Assembly: GCA_004026145.2 (NCBI GenBank)
Contig: CP034983.1
Coordinates: 9,346,588-9,410,587 of the forward strand
DNA: 64,000 nt
DNA from: Takifugu bimaculatus
Lineage: Eukaryota; Chordata; Actinopteri; Tetraodontiformes; Tetraodontidae
Reading direction: 5' to 3'
Under the pieces are notes generated by a model, which saw nothing but the letters and a program-made list of their open reading frames with translations, was not told the DNA's origin and did not search any database. Below, piece after piece: positions 1-10,203 of this stretch. How positions within the stretch are numbered: the first letter of the stretch is position 1; each line of letters starts with the position of its first letter. A program made the translations under genes and the position numbers.

Positions 1-483
1 ACAAATCATGTCTAAATTCTGTGAAATGCCCAGTCTTGAGACATTGTTTTCATTATAAAAAGTATGAAGTAGTAGTTAATACTGATTGCCACTTCTTTAA
101 CAGTTGGTAATCAGATTTACTACACAAGAGCTTGGAAGAATAATTGTACACATCATATGTGTATGTTTTTTGTTATTATTTTTCAGTTTAATTTCACATT
201 ATGTTCATAAGTTCACAGAAGAGTTTAATTTATTAAGGTGTTGATGTTATTCTGCAAGTTGCCATGAGAGTGGCCATGATTTCCTGGTTAAACTGGTGGT
301 ATGACTTGGATTCGATTTCTGTCATTGATGTAACCTGGAACATTTCTTTTACACACACACACACCCACACCCCCCCCCCCACACACACACACACACACAC
401 AGATTATTTTGACAATATAGCTTTGGACAATAAAAAAAAAGTATATATATATATATATATATATATATAGCCAAGCAGCCGGC
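1..483. repeat. Simple-repeat-rich flank, no gene seen
   Basis: No gene is recognisable here. A CA/C tract lies at about 350-402 and a TA dinucleotide tract at 442-469. The short open frame that crosses them is a by-product of the repeats. Confidence 0.7.
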
Positions 484-1085
484 TGTGACGGGTGCAGTTA
501 GGACCCAAATGCAGCACTCTGGAAAGCTGGACCGTAGTAATGACTTTTATTTAACCCACGGGCAAACAGGAACTCAGGCAGACCAAGAGACACAGAAAAT
601 AGTCCGTTCTTCCGGCTCTGGGCCCGCACAAAGTCTATGAGTTGCAGGCTCGGGGAGTGGGACGAGCAGCAGCGAAGTCGGGGCCAGGCGGAGAAGTCTA
701 AACCAGGTGAGCAGACAGGAACCAGAGACGCTGAGGCAGAAGTCGTAGTCAGGGGCAGAAAGCAGGTAGGTTGTCCGGGGAACAGGCAAGGCAGGCAGAA
801 CGAAGACAGGCAGGGTTGGTAACGGATAATCCGGCAGGGAAACAACGCTGGAAAGTCTTGCATGAAAGCTGAAGAACAATCTGGCACCGAGTGAGTGTGA
901 GGCTGGAGAATTTATACACTGGTAGGTGAGCTGATTGATGAGTGAGGGCAGGTGTGTGATCAGTGACTGAGAGCAGGTGTGTGATCCGTGACTGAGAGCA
1001 GGTGTGGTGATCAGAGGGTGTGATGTGAGCAGGGCAGTGGAAAAGTACTGGGACAGGAGGGAACTGGAGAAAAGGGGCTGTGACA
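484..1085 (-). mobile_element. Probable solo LTR (Ty3/gypsy-type), 602 bp
   Basis: Read on the minus strand, the segment starts TGTCACAGCC and ends CCCGTCACA, so it has the TG..CA ends of an LTR. An AATAAA-type signal lies near its 3' end (rc of about 545-552), as expected for the R region. The flanking 5-mers are CCGGC (479-483) and CTGGC (1086-1090), a 4/5 target-site duplication. No gag-pol sequence adjoins it, so a solo LTR is the simplest reading. Assignment to gypsy is from memory of teleost LTRs ending in a CTGCATTTGGGTCC-like sequence and was not tested. The overlapping open frames on both strands look non-coding. Confidence 0.55.
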
Positions 1086-1303
1086 CTGGCTAGCCAGGGT
1101 GGCTGGGTGACGGTTCACAGGAAGCATAGCCCAAACCAAAGGCCCCCAGTGCACCACCAACCACGTCATAGCAACGTCCTCTCCCCTCCCCTCCTCACCT
1201 CGCCTTGCCTCTCTGAACCTCTCCTCTCCTCACTAAACCTCTCCTCTTTGGACCTCACCTCTCCTCTCTGAACCTCTCCGAACCTTTCCTCACCAACCCG
1301 AAC

Positions 1304-1660
1304 TTAACCTTTCCGAACCTCTCTTCTCCTCTCTGAATTGAACCAAACAGAACCGAACCTCTCCGACCCAACCCGAACCGGCTGCTCGGCTGCTACCAGG
1401 GGACAGCTAGCTGTAGCTATGCTTGGCAGCTCCGCAGCAGCTACCTTCTGCTGGCTACCTGACGCAACTCCAGACAACTCCAAGCTGCGGAACCATGTCT
1501 CAAGCACGCTAAGTCTCGCCTCCAGAGCCATTAGTAAACTGCACTTTATGCACCTATTACCTTCACTAAAGGACGCAAAAGAGTGACTACACATTTCACA
1601 CCTTGAAATAATCCAGATCATGGGGTGAATGTGGGATGTTATATACATGGCAGGAAACAA
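1304..1660 (-). pseudogene. Cys-motif plus coiled-coil ORF fragment, possibly retroelement ORF1
   Basis: This is an open frame of 118 codons. It contains CEMC, eleven residues, then CIKC (a four-Cys zinc-binding pattern), directly followed by a heptad-like stretch LLMALEARLSVLETWF. That arrangement resembles short Cys-motif plus coiled-coil N-termini of proteins encoded by fish repeats, possibly a LINE ORF1. The family assignment is inference. The upstream plus-strand DNA (about 1180-1380) is a pyrimidine-rich array built on CTCTCCGAACCT-like units, which makes the C-terminal part of the frame low complexity. No complete element could be delimited. Confidence 0.35.
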
Positions 1661-1805
1661 AAAAAAGTTTGCACTTCAGGTAAACACTTCAAAATAGCTA
1701 ATGGCTGTGCAATCTTTATGTGCTCAAACTAAACTGGTGCAAATATCTCATCTTTAGCCATCAAATGATCAGGCTCCCTCAGGTGCGAGATCATTTCCTT
1801 GTGTT

Positions 1806-2412
1806 TCAGGTCCACCGCTCCCAATTACTTTCCAGACAACCTTGGATGTTCTGCTGAAAGAGCCTTTGGTTTATCTGGAGGGCATCTGCGGCCGCCTGGT
1901 TCAATGGATCATTGGGGTTTGCTCTCTGAGGGGATGACGATGGTTGTGAGGGTGAATATATCTGCTGCTTTATAGGCTGCATCAGGCAGGCATCAGTCAT
2001 CCTAATATGGACTAGATGAAGTTATGAGAGAAACACGATGCAACAATTCACCATAAACAGCTGCAGAAGGTCGTAGATGATGGACTTTATGGTCAACACT
2101 GGTTTCCATTCTTCTCTGCAGAGATAAAACAATCACCTCTTTAGATCGGGTCGCCTGAAATGGGTGACATTTGGTCATAGGTTTTATTTCACCTTAAGAT
2201 GCTTAAAGAGACATTTCCATCTGAGTCCATGTTAGGGTAATACACCATTGGACCACACTTCACAATTGGGGGATCATGGGGGTAACCCTGTCCTATCTGA
2301 AACACACACACACACACCTCTTCAGGGGAGATGATCAGTCTGAAGTTGAGTGGGTCATCAACGTCGGGAAAGATGATCTCGTAGGTTTTAGGCAGGTTCA
2401 GGTCATTCATGT
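1806..2412 (-). pseudogene. UBE2M/Ubc12-like NEDD8-conjugating enzyme, catalytic Cys lost
   Basis: UBE2M is the E2 that transfers NEDD8 to cullins. Four minus-strand blocks match UBE2M in order: 2412-2318 (DMNDLNLPKTYEIIF..), 2296-2193 (IGQGYPHDPPIVKC.. to GNVSLSILR), 2115-2052 (EEWKPVLTIKSIIYDLLQLF), and 1925-1806 (ANPNDPLNQAAADALQINQRL..). Each block has AG/GT borders and phases agree (AG|A restores Arg before EEW). The introns argue against a processed copy. Two defects are visible. The catalytic Cys of the family motif GNVCLNILR is Ser here (codon TCT instead of TGT). The segment equivalent to GFYKSGKFVFSFK is missing; a 21-nt GT-rich stretch occupies its place. The C-terminus also diverges after QQN (family: QNVQRSMRGG..). 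No N-terminal exon (UBA3-binding tail) was identified upstream. It is either a decayed paralogue or a catalytically dead E2-like gene. Confidence 0.75.
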
Positions 2413-2419
2413 CTGATGA

Positions 2420-3610
2420 TCAAACAAAATAACCACAATTTTTCACCTTCATCTTGGTTCTCCGCTATTAAACTACAGCATCATTCCAACAGCATGTCCA
2501 CACATGCATTCACACACACACACAGAGGCCACTGACTGATACTGGGCATATTATACTGGGCAGTTATACTGGGACAGAGGGGGTTAAGTATATTTACAAT
2601 ATACAACAAGGTGGTTATTTTTTCGCAACATCGGTCAGTTAGCAAGTCACACCTAAATTAAAACGAATTGAATTCTGAAGCAAAGGTGGAAACCTCCAAA
2701 GGAGTGCAACGGTTTTTAAAGTACCCCAACCTTGAGGTTGAGCAATAACAAGGTTGAGGGCAGTTAACACTGAGGTTATAACAGTGGATAATTTAATAGG
2801 TTGGTTTGTGACCAAAGCCCCTTGTCTTCAATCCTGGGAAGGTCAATGGCCAAACTCCCAGAGGTTGTTTGATTGAGAATTCTCTTTGATCTTATCGGTG
2901 GGCGAGATGGGGTTTGTTCTGAGTTATTCAGTTGGTATTTGTAATTGCAGTTGATGACTTTGGACTTTAGGGCTTTCTTAGAACTGCCCCCAATGTCTGG
3001 TTTGAGGACATTTGAACCCCCGAAGTCCATCAGTTGGTGTTCATCACTAATCTTAGGTAGTTGGACATGCCTTTTCCCAAGAATTATCACAACTTGAATG
3101 AAGAAAGACAGAGGGAATAGATATCGAGAAACAGCAAAAGCTTATTTCACAAAGATATGATTACAATGAATTGTGCTTTAAGTGATTTATGTGCTGAAAC
3201 GGCTGTGATGAAACTACATGAAGGGTGTTACTTTCGAAAAAGTGTTAAAATGCTAAGAAAAGAAGCATTTGAGTCTGACAACTGTAAAACAATGACCAAA
3301 AATGTAGCTGTGAAACAATGTACTTCATGGTTGCAAAAGGCATTATCGGAAGAAGAGTGAAGAGTGCGGCTACCAACTGAAACATATGTGGGAATGCTAT
3401 ATAAATGTATTATATTTGAGTGAGATGCTGATTTTTTTGCAGTTTTTTTTTATACAACAACAATAATAATTCAAGAACTGCGGCTCCAGTTGATCAATCC
3501 TGGATTCTTGCCCCCCTGTTGACTTAAACAGGAACTACAGTTTTTCAGGAACATTTTCAGCTCTACCAGATGATCATTATTAAGCTAAGTTCTCCTCTCA
3601 TGGGCAAGAG
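2420..3610. other. No recognised gene
   Basis: A minus-strand open frame at 2776-3090 and a plus-strand one at 3157-3360 have no motif I can name. The first contains GGSSKKALKSKV, which faintly recalls the GSSKKASAAQ part of the UBE2M N-terminus, but the surrounding residues do not match and I do not call it an exon. Confidence 0.4.
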
Positions 3611-3621
3611 AGCCCTGTGGA

Positions 3622-6206
3622 CACTCATTTTGTTATGGAAATGTGGCTGTTAGTGGCACACGGCCAGAGCCACTTGAACCTGTGTGGGGGAGGGGACACA
3701 CCTTACAGCTCAGGAGGTTCTTTTGAGAGCAAGCTTTAGTTGTGAGATGGATAAATACCTCAGTGAACATAGCCATAAACTGGACTGTGAGCTGTATGCA
3801 GTGGAAAGGATCAACAGGAAGGAAGGGATCAACACACTGACATTTATTGTTAAAAAAAACAAAACAAAACATATTTACAAAGAATGAAAAAGCAACTTTT
3901 TTCCCAGTTTTGGTGTGGAGGGTTGTTGCAGAAGTACAGTAATTGTTATTTTTGTGTGCTAAAAATAAGAAACCCAAGCATATTTACAAAGAATGAAAAA
4001 CCATGCATTATGAGTGAAATACATTTGAGCAGTCACTCACAATCCTGGCACTGCCATTGCTCCTTTCGGCATTTCCCACATGTATATCGGTAGCAGTCAA
4101 CACAGCGCACAGTTGCATGATTGTCCTTACATTTAATTTTAGCCTGACACTTGGCTCTTTTTCCTAGTTGTGGTGTGGAGGGTTGTTGCCGAAATAATTG
4201 TTCCTTTGGGGCCTTTGTCATATCCACGTGGGTTTGAGCCAACTCTCTTGCAAGCTCCAGCAGGAAATCCACCCGTTTCTCCTGCCTCCCGGTGCATAAT
4301 TGATAGAGCACGTGTGCATTCAGTGCTGCCATATCTATCATGTTATAGAACACTGCTACTGGCCAGCGCCATGTTCCTGCGCGGACAGTGTACTCTCGCA
4401 CCATCTGGTCCATGACGGCGACGCCACACTTTGTTGTGTTGTAGAGTGTGATGGTGTTTGGCTTCTTTTTGGCAGTATCCTGTGTCTGAATCATGCTGTG
4501 CATGCTGCTGAGAACATATACAGTCTTCTTCCGCTTGGGCGCATACACCGTCAGTGTGGCACCAGTGGTTGAAAATACTTGGGTGGTAAATTCATTGCGG
4601 TGCATCTGTCTAGTTGACAGTGGAATTTCTTGGGGAATCTTGTTGACTGTGCCGAGGATGGTTGTATTCCGGCTAAGTAGTTGTTTTGCAAGTGACAGTG
4701 ATGTAAAGAAATTGTCCGTGGTAACATTTCTGCCCTTGTCCAGGAATGGTTCCATCAGCCTCATGACTACACTCTCAGACACTCTCTCCCCACGAGGCCG
4801 AGTGGGGTCCTTGCCAAGATATGGGAGGATATTGCAGACGTATTTGGTTTTCAAGTCACACGCCACCCAAAACTTGATCCCAAACTTGCCTGGTTTACTG
4901 TACTGTAGGAAACAGCAGCGAGTCTTGGACGGGAAAAGTTGTTCGTCGATGGTAATGTGTCGACCAGGGATGTAGGATGTGATGCAGTTGGTGACAAACA
5001 ATCCCCATATGTTCGAAATTGCAGCAAACTTATCGGTCTGTGCTCGCTGCGGGTGTCTCTGTCATCAAAGCACAGGTGATGCATAATGTTTTGGAAACGC
5101 CCTCGGGACATGGTTTCGATGATCTGTGGGCTTCCCAGGTTTTTCGACCAGCAGTCACGCAGTGATGGCACCCTGATGATTCCCCGCATGATGGTGATGG
5201 AAATAAATGCCATTAGTTCAGAGAGGCCCATGAACCAATCCACATCCGTTTCCTTTGCATGTTGAACTGTACAGTCTTGAATGATACCAAGCATGTCCAG
5301 AGTGATGAAACACAGGAAGCTCTGAAGACGACTTGTGATTGACCTCCTGGCCTCAGCTGTTGGCTCTCCATCTGCGTTGTATGGCGATGGCGGGGTGAAA
5401 TGTGGACCCGTTCCCACCTGTTCTTCATGCCATACTGTGCCGTCTTTCGCAGTCTCTGTCACATCAGTCCCCAGCCGAGCTCTCTTTTTTGGTTGGAGAG
5501 CAGTCTCCTCATCTGTAGTGTGAAAAAAATGTAATTATGAGCAATGGGAAAGTCAAATGATATCACAAATGCAAGCATAGAAGCTAATAATAATAATCCC
5601 AGAACATCTCAAATAGGTTGGCTAAGGTGCAGACACCTCAGGAGAAGTAGAATCAAACAAAACTGACGGCAGTCCGCACTCACTGAAATGAAATGTAAAA
5701 AAGGAAATAATATGAAATGAAATCTTACCTGAAGACGACTGAGACAGCTCGGAGTCTGAATCCACCTTAAGGTTGATGTCTTCTCCATCTGAGTCGCAAG
5801 GGTTTGCTCCATCCAGGATCATTTCCAATGCCTCAGTGTTGATTCTCTGCATCTTCGTTCCTTGGAGAGGAGCTTCTTTCACCACAAAATTCTTGAGGGA
5901 ACTGAAGCGATAGTCCATGTGCACTGAGGTATTTATCCATCAAACAATTGTCTGGTTGCAGTCACATGAGTTGTTATGGTCACATGGGACATTTACATGT
6001 TCACATTTTAGAATAGAATGTGTTTTTATTCTTCATTCTCACATTCACACAGAAGTAAGGTGTGACCCCCTCACCCCACACACTGCCACTAACAGCCTCA
6101 TTACCATAACAAAATGAGTGATTAGTGTATTCGGGAAAAGCGGTCGGGCCAAATGGCCCCTATTTGGGTCTTCTAGGTAGACACAAAAATGCTGGGACTT
6201 CTAGTG
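3622..6206 (-). mobile_element. piggyBac-type DNA transposon, left end degraded
   Basis: The element surrounds a broken piggyBac transposase. The right end is well defined: the outward sequence CACTAGAAGTCCCAGCA abuts TTAA at 6207-6210, the piggyBac target. Inside it, 6054-6119 is an inverted copy of 3622-3708, sharing ACTCATTTTGTTATGG and GGCTGTTAGTGGCA. A second inverted pair is 3747-3766 with 5922-5941 (GATGGATAAATACCTCAGTG). No matching CACTAG terminus with TTAA was found on the left, so that end is diverged or deleted. About 95 bp between the right inverted arm and its TTAA has no clear left counterpart; it includes a GGGCCAAATGGCCC palindrome. Confidence 0.8.
4033..5924 (-). pseudogene. 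piggyBac transposase, two exons, frameshifted
   Basis: Exon 1 (5924-5729) starts at ATG (MHMDYRFSS..), is acidic, and ends CAG|GTAAG. Exon 2 (5512-4033) follows a CTACAG acceptor in matching phase (G|AT gives Asp). Together they encode about 558 residues, usual for the family. The catalytic DDE/D-type core shows ITIDEQLF (first Asp) and NVTTDNFFTS (second Asp). The third catalytic site reads GVAVMDQM where piggyBac has a GVDxxDQM pattern, so the third Asp is Ala while the nearby Asp of DQM is kept. A Cys-rich C-terminal finger follows (CVDCYRYTCGKC..CQDCE). Near 5020-5045 the reading frame shifts between the DTRSEHR part and the WGLFVTNCI part. The frameshift and the Asp-to-Ala change indicate that it is inactive. 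Confidence 0.85.
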
Positions 6207-6692
6207 TTAAAACTGCTCAGCTCTTCACAGTACTATCTTAATTTTTGTGTTTATATGCACTACAGAAATTGTTGTGTATTCTGATCCTGCATTCAATTAT
6301 AATATCTTCAAGATCTGAATTGAAACATTCAAAAATTCAACTGTAGTTATACAGCGTCTGCTACAACCATATTTGTCTCTAGAAACAGGCTCCTCTACTT
6401 GGTGAAACCAGTCTGCAAAGTCACAGGTTCTCTTTCTTTCAATTGCTCATATGAACACATAATTTAAAAAATAAAAAAATCATTTTCTATCATGTCTTTT
6501 ACTTTTAACCTTCTGAATATGAGGATTAATGGTTGGTCGTCCTGTTCTGCAGCAAGTCTCCATGTGGGTCTGTGTCATTTAGTGTCACAGGACACTAAAC
6601 ATGTTTATTTACATATGTACATCTATACATTTTCACTGTCAGGTCTGCAAAAGTGGTGTCCGCTCAAGTTTGTCTCACGATTTAGTGGGGGA

Positions 6693-9135
6693 TTAGTCAA
6701 ACCAGGGGTGCATCGTCAGTTCTTTGAGGGTTGCACGCTTCTCGGCGTTGATATTCAGACACGTTTTGAGAAAATTCAGGCAGTCTGAGACAAGAGGAGA
6801 CAGAAGACAACACATAGATTAGAGGTCAAGGTTAGAGGTCCATTAAACACTTTCACCTGGGGTTCCATTTACCTTGGTGAAAGCGGTTTCTCCCTGGTAG
6901 GATGCAAAATCTGGATTCAAGCCTTCATGGATTGGACTTGCTTATCAGAGGCGGTCAAATCCATTCTTCAAGGGTTGAATTCAAGCCGGGATTTACATCC
7001 TACCAGGCAGGAAATTATTTCACCAAGGTAAATGGAACCCCAGGTGAAAGTGTTTACCTGTAGGACAGAAAGTCTGGCTTGGATACGGCCCTCGATGCCC
7101 ACCCCTGCATTAGAGGGTCATCAGCATAGTATCAACATAGCAGCATTGTTGTGATTACCTTTGGTCACATTCAGGTCCTTCAGATCACTGAGGAATAGGG
7201 CTTCATCAAGTAGGAACATCTGAGTGTTGAATCTTTTATCTCTGACCAACAGGTTGTACAGGACGCTGCCCAGCTGCCAGACAGTTGTGGGGCCCCCCTC
7301 ATATATCATCTGTTTGTTTAACTTTGGAGGCTGGTAGGAAACGATTCCTGAAAGAAAGAAGTGTTTTAAAGTAAAAGACAGCCATCAAAAAACTGAAGAA
7401 AACAGGAGAACAGGTAAGTCACTCCACAGGTCGACAGAAAAGCAGAGGTCAGATGTACCAGAGAGACTACACGGCTTCTCAAATGTGAGGTAACCGGAGC
7501 CGAAGTCTATAACCCTGATTCGCAGGTTATCCAACTCCTCGCCTGCTTCAATCAGGATATTTTCACACTTTATATCTCGGTGAAAGACCCCGACGGAGTG
7601 CATGTGGATGACTGCGTCCACCAGTTGTCTCATGATGTCCTGATGGGGACAAAAGCAGAAGTGTTATGGTAATGTGGTAGCAGCATAAATGTGAAAGAGA
7701 CATTACAAACAGCCTCATACCTTCAGCAACGCATCATGCAGGGGACAATGAGCCATGTGGTTCAACAGGGTCGTGCAGCCAGGTGGTCTCTCCATGACCA
7801 GGACAATCTGCTCACCCAGATCACACCATTCCAGTAATGTAATGACAGCAGATTTGCCCTTTGACTCTGGTCCTCTTGCTGCTATCAACATGAGGAGCAC
7901 CTCTTTTGGTACCATGTACAGCTCCCCATTTATGTTCTAAAAAGGAATGAAGACCAAAACATGTTCATGTGCTTTTGTAGGTTTTCCTCACATGTAAATC
8001 TTACGTGTTTCATAATGAGGGTCATGTGACCTAATGTACCACTGGATCATTTTTCACCAGCTGCTTTGGAATATATTTTATGGCCACCTAAAGTACAAGA
8101 TGATCAATATTAGAGCAGGCATGAGCGGCTATGGATGTGGGCTGTGATTGTACTTACTGGTAAGAAATCAGCTGCTCTGTGACCAGCAAAAACCTTTCCA
8201 AATCCTCCTTGTCCAATTATTGAACACTGAATGTACTCAGACTTAAAGTTTTCTGCAAACACAATGTTTCAATGTTTAGTACCTCCAAGGAGGTTGTGAT
8301 ATAGCTGATCTGTCTGTGTGGCTGTTAGCTAAATAATCTAAAAAGTTATGAATGGATCTTTAATGAAATTTTAATAACAGTTTTTAAATGGGCCGAAGAA
8401 CAGCATATTTTGGTGATGTTCTAGATTCTGGAGGGACTTTGAGCCTTGATCTTTCAAAGCAACCTACTATGTTCCATAACCTTGTATTATTTCTGCCTAT
8501 AGATAGTATACTTTGGGCGTAAATCACAATATGTGGGGGAAATAATCCTGCTTGTTTATGACATCCAGTTTTCTTAAACTTTCAAAACTAATCACTATTA
8601 GTTGTGTTCCTACTATGGTTGTAGCTGGTCAATACCCCACAGGTATTGATCATCTGGATGCTGATTGACATGTTTCTGGTTTGTGTTGGTGTACACAGCG
8701 GGGATGCTATGAATGAGAGATGTCTCAAAGGATCTGAGAAAGTTTGGTTATTTTTGATGACGCATCGAGTAAACCCTCAGGCAATCCAAGTTTTTCGGGG
8801 CCGAAGTACCTACCATGGGGCATGGACTCAGTTATATCCTCTAAAGGTACCCGTAAACTTCCCTTTAGAGGAGGTTACAGTAGCGGAGACACACACTTAT
8901 GGTCACCATGGAAATGTCCCATGGAAAAGTTTTTATCTGATCCTTAATCACTGATCATACACATATTTTACTCTTACTACATGTTGATGCCATGTGTGTT
9001 TTTGTGCTCACACACTCATCCAATTTCTTTCCCCTCTCAGCTCACCCCTATTGGTTGCCATGAAGACAGATGAAATTCTCTTAGCTGTTCCTTCAGCTGG
9101 CTGCTGGTCACCATGGGCCTCCTGACTATCAGACA
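6693..9135 (-). CDS. Pim-like serine/threonine protein kinase
   Basis: Seven minus-strand exons fit in phase: 9135-9046, 8252-8158, 8087-8040, 7936-7721, 7639-7459, 7347-7159 and 6784-6693 (stop TAA). They encode about 300 residues; Pim-1 has 313. Kinase motifs appear in order: glycine loop GQGGFGKVFAGHR, VAIK lysine, ERP hinge (LVMERPPGC), catalytic HRDIKCEN, metal-binding DFGSG, the P+1 stretch GIVSYQPPK, VWQLGSVLYNLL, and a C-terminal EKRATLKELTMHPWFD. The ERP hinge and short length point to the Pim family, which phosphorylates basic motifs and promotes cell survival; teleosts carry expanded Pim-like sets. The Glu of the usual PPE motif is Lys here (QPPK). A 213-bp foldback element lies in the last intron. 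The exon at 9135-9046 has no kinase motif and rests on open frame, splice sites and phase. The true N-terminus is uncertain. Confidence 0.8.
6844..7056. mobile_element. 213-bp foldback MITE in a kinase-gene intron
   Basis: The segment is a near-complete palindrome. The outer 39 bases of the two arms, beginning TAAACACTTTCACCTGGGG, are identical when one arm is reverse-complemented. The match then continues imperfectly through CCTGGTAGGATG and ATTCAA towards a centre near 6950. No coding capacity is present. The outermost TA on each side could be a TA target duplication of a Tc1/mariner-type element, but the family is not established. Confidence 0.75.
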
Positions 9136-9555
9136 CTGATGAGTTCAGACATCAAATTTTTTGTTACTCTTGTGCCTCCTTCAGTCAGGCATCAACATTG
9201 TTTCTTTTTCATATTTTTTTAAATGTTTTATTTAGCTGATTAGCAGAAGCAAGAGGAGAGTTGAGAAAAAGAAGTTTTGATCTCAAAAGTGTTTTTGTGC
9301 ATAGAAATCACAGAACACCGAAGTACTGTCTGGAAACTATACAGTATATTCTGAGAGCTTCAGGTTCTGTTGCATTATCAAGTCATCCAGCACGTGTTCA
9401 AATTGTTAAACTCACTTGAAGCCATTTTTGTGGCCAGTAGAAAAAAGATTTAGAGTAAAAGACATTTGGTTTAGTAGTTACTGTAAATATTGAGTGGCAA
9501 TTATATTCAAGACATAACATTATCTTTTTGATATGGGCTTTTATTTGTGGTTTAC

Positions 9556-9691
9556 CTTTAATTTTCACCTGGGTACGTTCCATGTCTTTGATCTCGATAT
9601 TTTCCAACCATTCATCTTCTACTCCTTTTATCTTAATAATACCATAATCATTGTGATATTGAATAAAATAAAAAGATAAAAGGGTCATCAA
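9556..9691 (-). CDS. Candidate upstream exon of the Pim-like kinase gene
   Basis: This open frame encodes GIIKIKGVEDEWLENIEIKD.. and ends at AAAG|GTAAAC in phase 1, the phase needed by the 9135 exon (G|TG gives Val). The start is unclear: either the ATG at 9691 or a splice acceptor inside the frame. No homology is recognised. Confidence 0.3.
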
Positions 9692-10114
9692 TCAGAACAA
9701 AAGCCTATAAATTTGATATTACACAACCATTACAATCCAAGTCAGAAGAAATGCAGAAAATTCCATTATCCATAACCCTTAATCTATACTGTATTTAATG
9801 TAATAAGTGTATTTAAAAAAACTGATATTCGGAACCAAACAATGATAAAACTGAATGAAAAGCAACGTGAAAATGTCCTTAACTAGCAAAAAAGTGTAGA
9901 TCTCATTTAGGCCGTATAATATCAAATCAAATCAATCTTTATTTATATAGCGTCTTATACAATCAAAATTGTTTCATGGCGCTTTCCAGAATCCCAGGGC
10001 CTAACCCCAGACAAGCAACAGTGGCAAGGAAAAACTCCCCTTTAACAGGAAGAAACCTTGAGCAGGACCAGCCTCATGTAGGGGGACCCTCCTGTTGATG
10101 GCCAGCTGGGTAAA

Positions 10115-10203
10115 GAGAGAGGAGAGGAGAGGAGAGGAGAGGAGAGGAGAGGAGAGGAGAGGAGAGGAGAGGAGAGGAGAGGAGAGGAGAGGAGAAGAGA
10201 GGA
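10115..10203. repeat. (GGAGA)n pentamer tract inside L2 3' UTR
   Basis: About 17 near-perfect GGAGA units. The equivalent place in the plus-strand L2 fragment at 39284 carries the complementary TCTCC array. Confidence 0.9.

Noticed and set aside
498..1086. Overlapping open frames of 129 and 170 codons on the minus strand
   Set aside because: They lie in the LTR-like repeat, overlap each other in different frames and show no domain.
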